From: Craterostigma plantagineum
Taxonomy: Eukaryota > Streptophyta > Magnoliopsida > Lamiales > Linderniaceae
Direction: 5' to 3'
Length of the DNA stretch: 64,000 bases
Assembly (NCBI GenBank): GCA_027422505.1
Contig: JAPQWV010000666.1
Span: forward strand, 62,001-126,000
Positions within the stretch are counted from its first letter, which is position 1, and the number at the start of each line of letters is the position of its first letter. The notes beneath the pieces are model-generated. The model was not told the DNA's origin and made no database searches. It saw only the letters and a list, made by a program, of their open reading frames with translations. This document shows positions 1 to 16,900 of the stretch, one piece after another. Both the position numbers and the translations under genes were made by a program.

Positions 1-370
1 TCCCCGGAGCGGTTTCGGCCCATTTGTACTCATCCAACTGTTGGCTTGATTATGTCTATAAGTAGATTATGTTGCCTTGTATTTGAGGCATCCGGAAAGT
101 GCTGTAGTGTGTTCTTTGTGAGTCCTTGTATCTTTTTGTGGTGAAAAGAAAAAGGTTGGGCGTTGCCCGTAAATCTTGTTTGCTTTGTTCGTTCAAACTA
201 AAGTAAACAACACAAACACGCTAGCACAAAACACACGAGTTCTGTGGGAAAGGATTCGAGTGAACGGATCAACGGAAGGGCTGACTAACTTGCGAGGAGT
301 TAGGCCGCACGAACCTCGGAACACTTAGAAAAATTCTAAGTCACTTGGGAGGGGCGTGACACTTAGTATG
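1..370. other. Unclassified, possibly LTR-derived sequence
   Basis: No coding potential is visible. The stretch at about 90-310 has the composition of the R-U5 end of a plant LTR retroelement, but no polymerase, second LTR or primer-binding site is in view. A small inverted repeat (ACTTAGAA / TTCTAAGT) lies at about 321-343. The assignment is weak. Confidence 0.2.
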
Positions 371-426
371 GTATGGAATGGAGGGGAGGGACAGTAGATG
401 GAGTGGATTAGTACTTATTGGATCAT

Positions 427-460
427 AAGGCCCATTGGGCCTTCTAATACGAAAGGCCCA
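427..460. promoter_or_regulatory. Paired site II (GGCCCA/TGGGCC) elements upstream of the UBP gene
   Basis: A 17-bp palindrome with 8-bp arms (AAGGCCCA-T-TGGGCCTT, 427-443) is followed by another GGCCCA at 455-460. GGCCCA/TGGGCC motifs are known plant site II elements in promoters of growth-related and housekeeping genes. They lie about 370-400 bp upstream of the UBP start codon. A role in this promoter is inferred. Confidence 0.4.
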
Positions 461-826
461 GTTGAAACTGACCCAATTTAGTCTTGAGTGTTCATCGACT
501 TTTTTTTATCCATATTTTTTTCTTTCCGTTGTATCTTCTCTTCCTCGCGCACGAATGTATATTCCCCATTTTACGGATATTCCTAGCCTGTCATTTTCTC
601 CAATTTTGCCAATAGAAAACCACAATAAAATCTCTTACCCTTCGAATTTGTTTGGTTTCGATTCTGATTCTGACTTGTTTGAGCCGTTTCTGTGAACTAA
701 TATACCCTGAGGGCTGGAGGATTCAATCAGACCATACACGAAAATAAGCATTTTTTTCCTGATAGGAGATACGGATTTATGCGATAGATAGTTGAAGGGT
801 GCATTTGGGTATCCGAATGCTGTGAG

Positions 827-3320
827 ATGGGAGCTACGGGTTCGAAACTTGAGAAAGCGTTGGGCGATCAGTTTCCTGAAGGCGAGAGATACTTTGGACT
901 CGAGAATTTTGGAAACACGTGTTACTGCAACAGCGTGCTTCAGGTGCTGTTAAATTGATGATTGAATTCCATGTCTTTCTTTTGGTGATGTTGATTGGTT
1001 TTTATTTAGTTAATTAGATTTTGTGATGCTAATGTTGGTTACCGTTAGTTGGTCATTGTGTTGTTTTTCTCTTAAGGATCTTATTTAGCTGGTGGGTCGT
1101 GTACGTTATGTGTTGTCGTCGCAGTTATGGTTTAATGTACATCTGTGATGGTGATGGCCATCAGCTAAAGATAGCGCATTTAGGTCTGGCTCCTGTTTTT
1201 GTTTAGAGGAGTGATTTTCTTGTAATATGATCTTGTCCGTGCGTTAACCCTTTTACAGGCGATCGTCAAATTTCGGTTTTCCTAACTAGCATAAAATTTT
1301 ATCTGATGCCCGCTAAAGTTCTCTGCTTGTTAACCCTCTTGCCATGTGTATGAAATTAAGTTTCAGAATAGGACGCTTATACGGTTTATGCATTCATCTT
1401 GTATTTAATAGCCTAATTTTTGTATCATGCCGGCTTTAGGATTGGATATTTAGTTGCATGCAATTCGATCGCAATAATGAAGCTTTCTGACTAAATTTCA
1501 TGTTAACGAGATCAAGCTCATGAGTTGGACTTTGTTGATCCTTTTTCCTCTGTTTTTTGCGCAGGCTCTTTATTTTTGTGTTCCGTTTCGCGAACAGCTG
1601 CTAAAATATTATTCTAATTTAAAAAATCCTGACGATGCAGAAGAAAATCTGTTGACGTGCCTAGCAGACTTGTTTTTGCAAGTAAGTTGTTTATTGAGAT
1701 AGATGTAGGTGGTCTACTGATGCTATGGGGTATGCTTCCCTTTCCAAAAGGATAATAGTTAATATCTAGATTCTCACAATGGCATGTGCGCAAAAATAGG
1801 GGTCCAACCTTGAATTCTTAATATTTTAATTTAACTTTGCGGGTCTGTTATTCATCAGGATGTTACCTGACATTTACTGCTTTCTATATGCGTGCCATAA
1901 TTTCCTTGTAGATAAGCTCACAGAAGAAGAAAACCGGTGTCATTGCGCCAAAGCGTTTTGTACAGAGACTGAGGAAGCAAAACGAAGTTTTTCGCAGCTA
2001 TATGCATCAGGTATACCAATAACCCTGGTTTTTCTGTTGTTAACAAATCAGATCTATAGTGCCAATATAACAACTACTGGGATATATACTTAAAGGGTAG
2101 TTAGTAGTTTGTAGTGCGCTTGATGTATGAAAGGGCGCAGGGGCTTGCTCGTTTAAACTTTCCTTTGTTATCTCATAAATTGTGTGTCTTCTCGCTTCCA
2201 GGTTGAACCTTCCTTAATATTCTTATATATTTGCGTAGGATGCCCATGAATTCCTGAACTATTTGCTTAATGAGCTCGTCGACATTCTTGAGAAAGAGGC
2301 GCGGGCTTCGAAGAATGATGAAGAACCTTCCCAGAAAATTGCTAACGGGGAAAGCAGTCTCTCTTCTAATGGTCCACAGAAGGAGCCTGTAATCACATGG
2401 GTGCACAAAAATTTTCAGGTAAGAGTCAGATTTGTCCTGACAATAGGAAAAATTTTCGATGCAGTTATTTTCTTATTTTTCACCATCATCCCCTAGTATT
2501 ATTTACTTTGTACGTACTTCTCAACTGATATAGTGAAAAAAGATCATATAGCTCATTAATGGATATTGCGTGTCAGGGTAAATTGACGAATGAAACAAGG
2601 TGCTTGTGTTGTGAGACAGTGACAGCCAGGGATGAAACATTCCTCGACTTGAGCGTTGATATAGAACAGAACACTTCTATCACCAGCTGTCTGAAAAATT
2701 TTAGTTCGACTGAAACTTTAAATGCCGAGGACAAATTCTTTTGCGATAAGTGCTGCAGGTTATTAGCCTCCCTTTTCAGTTGAACTCTCATGATTTTGTT
2801 TCCTTTTTATGGTATGGGTTATCTTAATATGCCGGCGACAAAAAAAAATCACCCTTTCTCTCAATAAAATCCATTACATTCAAGCCTTTCTGCTTCTGTG
2901 TGCAGCTTGCAAGAAGCGCAAAAACGAATGAAGATAAAGAAGCCGCCCCAAATCTTAGTAATTCACTTGAAGAGATTCAAGTACATCGAACAGCTTGGGC
3001 AGTATAAGAAGCTATCGTACCGTGTTGTCTTCCCCCTCGAACTCAAACTGAACGACACGGTGGAAGATGCAGATTCGGAGTATTCCTTGTTTGCTGTAGT
3101 CGTTCATGTTGGGAGCGGACCAAACCATGGGCACTACGTTAGCCTGGTGAAAAGCCACAATCATTGGTTATTCTTCGACGATGAGAATGTGGAGATGATT
3201 GATGAATCTGCCATTCAAACTTTCTTTGGATCTTCGCAAGAGTATTCAAGCAATACCGATCATGGCTACATCTTGTTCTACGCACAAGTATCTGCTTCCA
3301 ACGCTGCATCAAATTCTTGA
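827..3320 (+). CDS. UBP3: Ubiquitin carboxyl-terminal hydrolase, UBP3/UBP4 type
   Basis: This is a cysteine-protease deubiquitinase of the USP family that removes ubiquitin from conjugates. Six exons: 827-943, 1565-1681, 1912-2010, 2239-2418, 2577-2758 and 2906-3320, giving 369 aa, the usual size for plant UBP3/4. Exon 1 carries the Cys box ([13 protein letters not shown]). The [11 protein letters not shown] segment spans the exon 3/4 join. Paired CxxC motifs (CLCCE, CDKCC) form the zinc finger. The His box ([14 protein letters not shown]) and a C-terminal GYILFY block are in exon 6. The N-terminus MGATGS fits an N-myristoylation signal. All introns are GT-AG. The start is the only ATG before the conserved [19 protein letters not shown] stretch. 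Arabidopsis has two close paralogues, so the choice between UBP3 and UBP4 is open. Confidence 0.95.
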
Positions 3321-3583
3321 ATTTGTTTCTTTTGTTGTTGTTGAGTAGGTCTATTTAGGTAGCTGTTAAGTCTGGTATTTTGATTATCTGAGTTGATTAA
3401 CTGACGTTTGAGAGTCTGGTATCTGAATGTTCAAGAAATTTTTTGTCGATAATATACGATACGAAATCGAACGGAAGTTTAGAATAATAAACATTTGATG
3501 AAACAATATTATTTCTAAGGCAAGCAAGCAAACAAGCAAGCAGAATGTTAGTTTTTTCTTTCTCAAGTTGATTCTGTTTTAAC

Positions 3584-5149
<1,566 letters not shown>

Positions 5150-6756
5150 TTAAATCAAGGCAATGCTGCTCTCACCGCCAGGCGGCTTGCGGACCCCACC
5201 AAAGTAGTCCCTTGATTCGACTTGACCATCTGCAAAGATATTGTTTCCGCTTATCTCTTTCAGCTTTGCGCTGCTCAGTGGCTTCTCAGCAGATCCATGC
5301 TTAGCGTCTCCTTTAAAAATGTCGTTGCCCGTCAGTTCTTGAAACTTTTGGTTGTGAATTTTCTTGCACGTTTTGATCTCAGGCTCATCCCCAAACAGTA
5401 TGTTGCTATGACCACCAGCGGGCTGAAAGGATATACGCGAGTGTTTGCGAAGTGAAGCTAAAAAAAAAGGTTGTCTGAAATTCTTACGTTGGAGACTTTG
5501 ACAGAGGTACGAATGGTTCTTGGAGCGGGCTCGTCCATATCTTTGCTTTCTTTCAAACCTATGGCCCGCGAAGCAGCTAATGATGATCGTGTGGAAATTT
5601 CAGGCGGGGGCCCAAAGATGTCATTGCCGCTTAGCTCTTTCGTTTTAGCATCAGAAAGTTGTTTCTTAGCTTTGCTGCTCTCAGACTCTGCTTCGATTGT
5701 TCCACTTAGCTCTTTCTGTTTCGCCACTTCGGGGATCGTCGTTGGTTTTTTCGGAGATGGATTTTCTTCGTTGCTGAATGATATTTGGCTAATTCCATTC
5801 GCGGCTTGCTGGTAATTAATGTATGGACAGAAAAAAAAATTCAGGGAAATTCTTTGGATTGGTAATAGTCGAAAGGGGCTATGAAACGAGCGAAGCACCT
5901 GGACAATACGAACCGAAGTTCGATTGATGAAACTATTCTCGGGATTTGCAGAATCTGTGGTTTCATCTTCGTCATCGTCCGCGAAGATTTTGCTTCCAGA
6001 CATCTCCTTTAGTTTCGAGCCAGAACAAGGTTTTCTAGGAACAAAACAATGCCATTTCTTGGTAAACATCAACCAAAAAAAAACATAAATTAACAATTCA
6101 GAGATCTATTACACAGCTGACAGCTACTGAATAAGACTATGACACGATGTCATGCATCACCTACATACGAAAGGTTACATATATATACAACGAGGGAGGC
6201 TATTTAGATCTACATTCTACTACACAATTGTTCAATAGTTTCATGGAGAAAAACCTCATCAAAAACAAAGAAAAGATCTGGAATTCGGACAATGTTGACT
6301 TGTTTCCAACTAACTTAACCCTAAAACAGAAGCATTAAGAAGTAGGGAAACAAAAAGAAACAGTAAAGAGCACATGCAGATTGATCCTCAAGCCAAAAAA
6401 AAAAAATTGAAAAAGAAAAGCTGAAAGTAAATGACGGCCATTTATAACCAGAGAGAAAGAGTATTACATACCTCTTATTGAGGACTTCAGCTTCTTCTTC
6501 AGTGACCTGACCTCCAAACAGAACTTTCCCAACTCCATCTGATGCCTACAAAGATGTGATTGTCCATAAAAAAAAAATTAATTGAAAAAGAACTAAAAAG
6601 ACAGTAAAAACACGACGCCGCAGGTAAAGAAAATGCCTTGCTGGGACGAACGGCCGACGAGGGGTCGGAGATGGCGACATCAGACGGTGCAGATTCCGAC
6701 CACGTCAGCAGATCTGAAGTGTTGGTATGAGACTTTAGTACATTACCTCTGTCCAT
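5150..6756 (-). CDS. DUF4057 family protein
   Basis: The function is unknown; the family is plant-specific. Five exons: 6637-6756, 6472-6545, 5899-6034, 5488-5808 and 5150-5422, giving 307 aa. The N-terminus SHTNTSDLLTWSE and the following KVLFGGQVTEEEAEVLNKRKPCSGSKLKEMSGS block are the family hallmark. The rest consists of repeated short motifs of the type (K)ELSGxxIF (MSGSKIF, LSGNDIF, LTGNDIF, ISGNNIF), probably short linear motifs in a disordered protein. Intron 1 has no GT donor that keeps the frame. The frame and family alignment both require the junction AAG/GCATTT at 6637/6636, which makes it a GC-AG intron. The remaining introns are GT-AG. Confidence 0.85.
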
Positions 6757-7335
6757 CTCTATCCCTTCTTTATCTATAAAAGCGCCTCTTTGTTCTGTGA
6801 GCTCACCTAAGCACGCTCAGCTCATATATAAAGATACTTTATACCATTTTCTTTCTCTTATATCTTTCAACGTTTTTTCTTTACATTTAACGAGACTATT
6901 ACACAACATGATAACGGGCGACAAGATTTGGTTAGGTTACACTGCCACGTGTACTTTTACATTATTAGCAAATAGTAGTATTAGTCTCCTTACTATCTTT
7001 ATGGCAAACAAAGGGGTTAATGTTAAAAGTTAAAACGACTGATAAAGTTTCTTTGTTAAGTTGCATTTGATATCTGGTTATGGGTATCATATAATTCTTT
7101 CCTACAATTAATTTGTTGTAAATTGTGGAAGATTCTAATTAAATATGTATATGATGTTATCATATAGACACAAGGAATATGATAGTTGTTAAAAACTGAA
7201 GCGTAACAACAGAGAATGCTTTGACATGGCTGCCTCAAACAGTCAACTCTTATTGTATGTAATAAATAGTACAAGCGGAAATTTGGCAAATTATCGCAAG
7301 TTAAAAGCGACAGCTTCTTGAAACTCCTACAGATC
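6757..7335. other. Intergenic region, no gene seen
   Basis: AT-rich sequence between the promoter of the DUF4057 gene and the 3' end of the aminotransferase gene. A TATA-like TATAAA block occurs near 6773 on the + strand. No conserved coding segment is seen on either strand. Confidence 0.4.
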
Positions 7336-10048
<2,713 letters not shown>

Positions 10049-10978
10049 ACTCAACGGTGTTTGTCGGCCGCCGAGGTGGAAAAAAAAAAGCTTTTTGAAG
10101 CTGATTCTTGATTTTTCGACGAATGATTTATAATTATCTCTAAATTAGACAAAGAAAAAATAAACACAAAAAATAAGATGAATGTTGTTAGGTGAGGGAG
10201 TGGTAAACTAAGAATAGGCATACGGCACCAAGCTTCGGATCTTGACTCAAATAAATGAAAATGTTAGGTGAGACTTGAGATTGAGACATCAAACAGAAAA
10301 AGAAAAAAAAAAGGAAAATGTAGATGTTTGGTGAGCAAGAGGTAAACAAAATAAAATAAAATCAAAATAAAATAAAATCGGTGAATGTACATATATCTTG
10401 AAAGTGAATTATTATCCAGAGCTGATTTTTAAATTAAAAAATACGTTTTAATATCTCTTTAGTCTATGTAAAAAAGTGTTAAATATGTTGAGTTGGTAGG
10501 AATGAAATAACAAATTGCTGTAGTAGGTGTGGCGATGGAAGGATGCAATTTGGAAAATCGATTTAAAATATGTTGAGTTGATTGCTCTAAGGAGAGTTCT
10601 TCAACAATTTTTTTACGGGAAATTTGGAACATTAAAAAAATCGCGAAAACAAGTGTACTTTCTCCCATTAGACAGAATGAATCACAGTTCCACACTTGAT
10701 ACACGGCAATGAGAATTAACAGGAAAAGGGAAAAACATCACCAATTATTTCTACTAAGAAAGTTGCTTTTATTAATCTAAACTAATCCAAACAACTACAA
10801 AGAATGGTTATCATTCAATATATCTAGACTAATTGAATAGGTAGAGGAAGCCATTTTCGGAGTTTATAGTGACTGAAAATATCGAGGATTGCATCGCATG
10901 AGTAATACCGAACATAGGATGAAGGAAGCTCACACTTGAATATAAGGTGGTTTACCCCTATTGGTCAATAACTCTCCA
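10049..10978. other. Intergenic region and MADS-box 3' UTR
   Basis: Contains AT-rich low-complexity repeats (AAATAAAATAAAATC-type units near 10345-10380) and, next to 10978, the presumed 3' UTR of the minus-strand MADS gene. No supportable coding region is seen. Confidence 0.4.
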
Positions 10979-13900
10979 TCACAGCCTGCCAAAAGAAAAT
11001 CCTAATGATCTCTTTATTGTTTGGAAGATATATATATATATATATATTATAGTGAGCTTTAAATTACTTACCAAAAGAATGTCCAGGGCTGTTTTCTTCT
11101 CTCTCGGCGTATGTTAGCTTCACCTGATAACGTACGCCTGTGGCTAAGACGAAGAAAACTGCAAAACAGGGCGTGAAGACACCACCAACCAAAGCTTCAA
11201 ACCCTACAGCCGAAACTACACCACACAAGAGTAATACGAATGACCAGAAAACCCCACAATCGAATACCTCGAGCAACTATGGGCTCGAAAATACCAAATC
11301 ATCTGAGGAAAAGCATAACAATATCTCGACTAGTTCGGGACCCAAGAGTATTGCGGGGCAGGTAACCTCGAACCCGTGGAATAACTTTGACATCACCAAG
11401 CTGCGACGCGCGGGATGTAAACTGGAGTACATTGAGCCGAACACGGAGACAGGGGAAGAGCTGGGGGTTGTGGACGAAAAAGAGATAAAAGAGGAGATTG
11501 AATACTGGAGCTCGTCTCTGATATGCTATGTGTTAGGAGCCAATCCACCACATCATGTGATGAATGGTTTCTTGAGTCGAGTGTGGAGAAACTATGGAGT
11601 TCAGAAAATATTACAAATAAGATATGGATTATTCCTTGTGAAACTGGGGTCACAGGAAGCTCGAGACCAAATCCTACAGTCAGAGCTATTACACTTTGAT
11701 AAAAAACCAGTCGTTTTGGCACCATGGACAGAGGAGACCCAATTTAAGAAACTTGGGGTAGATAGGGTCCCAATTTGGATTCAATTACCACAGTTGGACC
11801 TCAAATACTGGAACCCGAAGACTTTAAGTCGCATCTCAAGCCTTGTGGGAGTTCCTATTATGGCAGATAAATATACACAGGACAAAGAAAGGATTCAATT
11901 TGCCAGAATAATGGTGGAGGTGGATTTAAATAGGGAGTTGAAAGAACACGTACAGTTCATCAATGAAAAGGGACAGGTTATTGAGCAGCAAGTTGTCTAT
12001 GAGTGGAAACCTACTAAATGCACAAGTTGTGGAAATTTTGGGCATGAAACAGTTAAATGTAAGAAACATGTAGAGAAGAGATGGGTGCCAAAAGACAAAG
12101 CGAATGATGCCAAGAAAGATGACTCATGTGCAGATCACCTGTTGTCACAGGAAAATAGTGGTAATCATAAGGTAGCAGTATCTGATGATAGACAAAGAGA
12201 TGAGATCCGTGAAACTAGCAAGACGCAAACAATGAACAATCAACAAGCTGAGGACAATATACAAGACAACGCTGAGCCAGAATATCGACAGAAGCGACAA
12301 GACAGGGCTCAAAGATATCTACAATGGAAACAAGATGAACACATACTAGAAAACACGCTAAAAGAGATGGCCCATAACCCTTCCAAGCAGAGGGTTGAGG
12401 ATCGTTACCATGGATAAGGCAGCGATATGGAATGTGAGGGGTTTGAACACCCCCACAAAGCAGAAAGAGGTCACACTCTTCTGCCAAAAATATCAGTTAG
12501 ATATGATATGCTTGATTGAAACAAAAATTAAAGCTGAGAATGTAGATTGGATCATAAAGAGGATGCTGCCTGGATGGAACTACTGTCATAACTTACAATA
12601 TCATCCGAACGGAAGAATAATCGTGGTATGGAAGGAAAATTGCATCAAGATGATTCCAGGGAGGATGACTGATCAAACTATACATATTAATGTCAGAAAA
12701 ACCAAATGGAGCTGGAAATGACATGTGTATATGGACATAACCAAATTACAGAGAGAGAACCATTATGGACAGAGTTACAAGCTATAAGTCATGATATTAC
12801 TACCCCATGGATAGTTTGGGGAGATTTTAACAGCATTTTGAATAGAGAAGACAGGTTAGGAGGGAGTCCAGTTTTGGTGTCTGAATATACTCCGTTCAGG
12901 AACTGCTTACAACAATGTAAACTGGAGGAGATGAAACGAAGTGGAAACAGGTACACATGGACTAACAAACAAGCTGCAGAACATAGGATATGGTCAAAAT
13001 TGGATTGGGTGTTTGTGAATGAGCAATGGTTGGGAGACTATCAGGAATTGGAAGCTGAGTTCTTACCGGAAAGTGTGTCTGATCATACCCCTGTTTTGAT
13101 AAAACAGGTTCAAGGTACGTCACACAGAAAAAGGCCGTTTAAATTTTTCAACATGTGGATTGAAGACCCTCAGTTCTTGGACATAGTAAAATATCAATGG
13201 GAAAAGCAACAAGAAGGCACTAGGATGTGGTGTGTGATACAGAAGCTGAAAAACCTTAAAGCGCCACTTAAAGCTCTCAATAAGCGACGGTACGCGGCCA
13301 TCTTAAACCAAACTGATCAAATTAGAACTCGACTTGCGGAAGTGCAGAAGCGACTCCATGATGATCCACTCAATGATAGACTTATAGAAGAGGAAAAACT
13401 AGTGGCAAGTGAGTATTCGTTCCTAAGCAAAGCATCTATTAAATATTTGGCTCAGAAAGCAAAAATCGAGTGGCTACGACATGGGGATCAAAACACTGCC
13501 TATTATCATGCAGTGCTGAAACAAAAATCTTATAAGAACAGGATCACTAGTATCAAGACACTGGAAGGGAACTCACTTACAGAACCTGGTGAAATCTCAA
13601 AGTACTTAACAGAGTATTTTAAAGCGCTGATGGGGACAACTGGGAACTATTATGAAGAGCTAGATGACATTGCTATTTCTAAAGGGGCTTGCCTCACCAC
13701 GCAGGCTCAATTAGCTCTAATCAGACCAGTTGAGGAGTCAGAAATCAAGAACGCAATGTTTTCAATACATGAAAACAAGGCACCGGGGCCCGATGGATAC
13801 AATAGTGGGTTTTTCAAACACACATGGGGAATTGTTGGGGGTGATGTTACAAAGGCCGTGCTGGATTTCTTCCAACGAGGAAAAATGCTCAAGCAAGTGA

Positions 13901-16900
13901 ACTGCACCACCCTAACGTTGATTCCAAAAATCGATCAACCACAGACTGCACAAGACTTTAGGCCAATATCGTGTTGCTCTGTCCTCTACAAATGTATATC
14001 AAAGGTGATCTGTAACAGACTCAAGGCGGTCTTACCCAGTTTGATCAATGAAAACCAAAGTGCATTTGTGCAAGGGCGATCTATAATTCACAATATCCTA
14101 ATTAGTCAGGAACTCATACGATGCTACAGCCGAAAGAGTGCAACCCCAAGATGCTTAATGAAAATCGATCTCAAGAAAGCATACGATATGGTGAACTGGA
14201 ACTTCTTGAAGAAACTCTTACATAAGCTTAAATTTCCACCGAGGTTTATAGATTGGATCATGGAATGTGTATCCACAGTGAGCTTCACGATTTCTCTAAA
14301 TGGTAACACTGATGGGTTTTTTCAGGGTGCAAAAGGGCTTCGACAAGGCGATCCGTTGTCCCCACTTTTATTTGTGCTTGTCATGGAATATCTCAGCAGA
14401 AAGTTGATGGCAGATACTGATCAAAAAGGATTTCAATACCACCCAATGTGCAAAAGCCTAAAACTAGTGAATCTTTGTTTTGCAGATGATCTTATGATCT
14501 TTTGCACAGCCAACAAGAGGTCGGTGCAATGCGTAATGACCGCTTTGCAACATTTTACGACTGTTTCAGGCCTTTCAGCCAACACGTCCAAATCTAATTT
14601 GTATGTGGCTGGCATTTCTGAAGCAATGAAGGTAGAACTCCAGGAGATCACGGGGTTCTCAATGGGGACCTATCCATTTCGATACTTAGGCGTACCACTT
14701 GCTCCCACGAAGTGGAATAAAAATGAGTGTCAAATGCTGGTTGATAGGATAACAAAGCGGATAAAGTGTTGGACATCGAGAAATTTATCATATGCTGGTA
14801 GGATATGCCTAATTAATTCTGTGTTGTTGTCGTTACATGGATATTGGGGGTCGATTTTCATTATGCCAAAGTATGTGGTGAAAAAAGTGGATCAGTTATG
14901 TCGAGAATTCCTATGGGGAACCGGAAATAGTGGCAAAGCCAAGGCATTAATAAATTGGGATAGAGTCTGCACTATGAAGAAAACAGGAGGTCTCAATATT
15001 AAACAATGCGAAAAATGGAATGTTGCGAGCATTGGGAAGCAGATATGGGATGTGGCGCACAAGAAAGATCTTCTATGGGTACGATGGATAAACAATATAT
15101 ATTTAAAAGGGGAAAACTTCTGGTCACATAGTCCTAAGCCACAAATGAGTTGGCATTGGAAGAAAATAATCAAGGTACGAGATCAACTGCGAGAAGGATT
15201 TAGGGATGGCAAGTGGGATGCCCATCCACAGGGCATCTACACAGTCAACCATGGATATCAATGGCTTGTTGGCACCCAGGAAAGTTTTATGCCCTGCCAC
15301 GTGGTGTGGAATAGATGGAATATACCCAAACATTGTGTCATACTATGGCTAGTTATGCATAAAAGATTGTATACTTTTGAGAAACTGAAGAGTTGGGGGC
15401 TGACTATCAGCTGTGATAGATGCTTATTGTGTGGCCAAACTGAAGAAACCATTGAGCACCTGTTCTTTGGCTGTCAATACAGTGCAGCAATGCTAGGATT
15501 ATTGGCTCAATGGATGCATATTAAAATTCCTAGAGAACACGACCAATGGCAGAAATGGATGGTGAGCATGGGTAAAGGAAAAAGTGTAACCAAGAAGATT
15601 CTCATCTCGTGTATAACAGCTGGAGTTTACAACATATGGATGGAACGAAACGCTCGCTATCATAAGAAGGAGGAAACATGTGTTGCGAGACTAGTGAGTC
15701 AAGTTAAAAAGGAGATGCTTCTGCGACTGAAAAGCCACAAGAAACAAACCCCGGCAGTGGTGAACATGCTGAGTATGCTATGTATTGACTCTTAGATATC
15801 AAAACCTGAGATGTAATGACCGATAATTTGTAGGAATGCCTGTCATGAAAATGCGATAGCTGTAATAGTTCTGGTGGGAATAGAATTTCTTCCTTTCTCA
15901 AAAAAAAAAAAATTACTTACCAAGATGGTGGGTTCTGATCAGCTTGCGTTAATGGAGTGAAAGCATTATCCTTTGTTGGGGAATGAATTAACTGCTGCAG
16001 TGATCCGTCGTCTTCACGTTGCACATTACTTTCATGGTGAAATTTTTCGATGTTTTGATGATTATCGTTCTCATTTGCGCATGGCTGACAGAGATAATCA
16101 TACACCGTAGGTGATGACGATTGATGAACCCTACTGAAATCAAGTGTCAACAATACTTGTAGTAATAAAAAATAAACCAAAGGGAAAACGCATATAACAT
16201 ATGGTGTTTATTACCCTAAACTATCGTAAGATAGTTCACATCCAAAGTTCATATGATCCACTTGATTATTGTTCAGTTCGATCCCATCGTTGTAATTTTC
16301 TTGACCGAGTTCTAGAGAGGGCATCTCTCCTACTTCTGCTTGCGCACCTCCGAATGCTTGACAAAACGAGTATATGTTCTATTTTTTTTTTTTTCCAAAG
16401 ACAAAATATCAACAACCTACCAAATCAATATAAACGGCCATCATGATAAAGTTGCAAATGTTTACTACCTGAGATGTTTCTTGATAACTTGAATGCTGCC
16501 CAGCTTCACTAAGAAGGTCTCTCTATGTTTAGCAATTAATTATTCATCAGAAACATAGGAAGTAAGTATCTTCTAAACATATTCTAAATATTGAGAAACA
16601 TGTTAAATAATCACCTTCCTCTGTGAAATGCGTCCCAATGCTTCCACAAGCGCCCCTTCACACGATTGAAACTCTTCGAGTGTTACAAACTCTTCAGTAT
16701 CTGGTTCGAACATCCTTTGAACGTACGAGGACAAAATACACATAAATGTAATAATATCCAATAATGCTAACAATTAGAATGAGTAAAAGAGATGTAATAA
16801 TATCCAAAACAAAACACCTGAGTTTTGTTTTGGCATTCTCGAGCTCAGCCTGCAAAACTCGAATCTGTTTCTGTAACTCCTAAAATGGCTCAAATTAAAA

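Larger units (their letters stand above)
11075..15909 (+). mobile_element. Full-length L1-type LINE (non-LTR retrotransposon)
   Basis: The element has a short 5' leader, ORF1 (11140-12417), ORF2 (from 12395 or 12410 to 15795), a 3' UTR of about 100 bp and a poly-A tail ending at about 15909. It is flanked by a 14-bp target-site duplication. A 5'-complete copy with both ORFs is unusual, since most LINE copies are 5'-truncated. It lies in the last intron of the MADS gene in opposite orientation. One frameshift splits ORF2 near 12700-12720, so this copy is not autonomous as sequenced. Confidence 0.9.

Noticed and set aside
435..695. 86-residue open frame upstream of the UBP gene
   Set aside because: No domain, overlaps promoter and 5' UTR, composition of random sequence.
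10459..10712. Overlapping open frames on both strands downstream of the MADS gene
   Set aside because: AT-rich, mutually overlapping, no conserved motif; most likely 3' flank.
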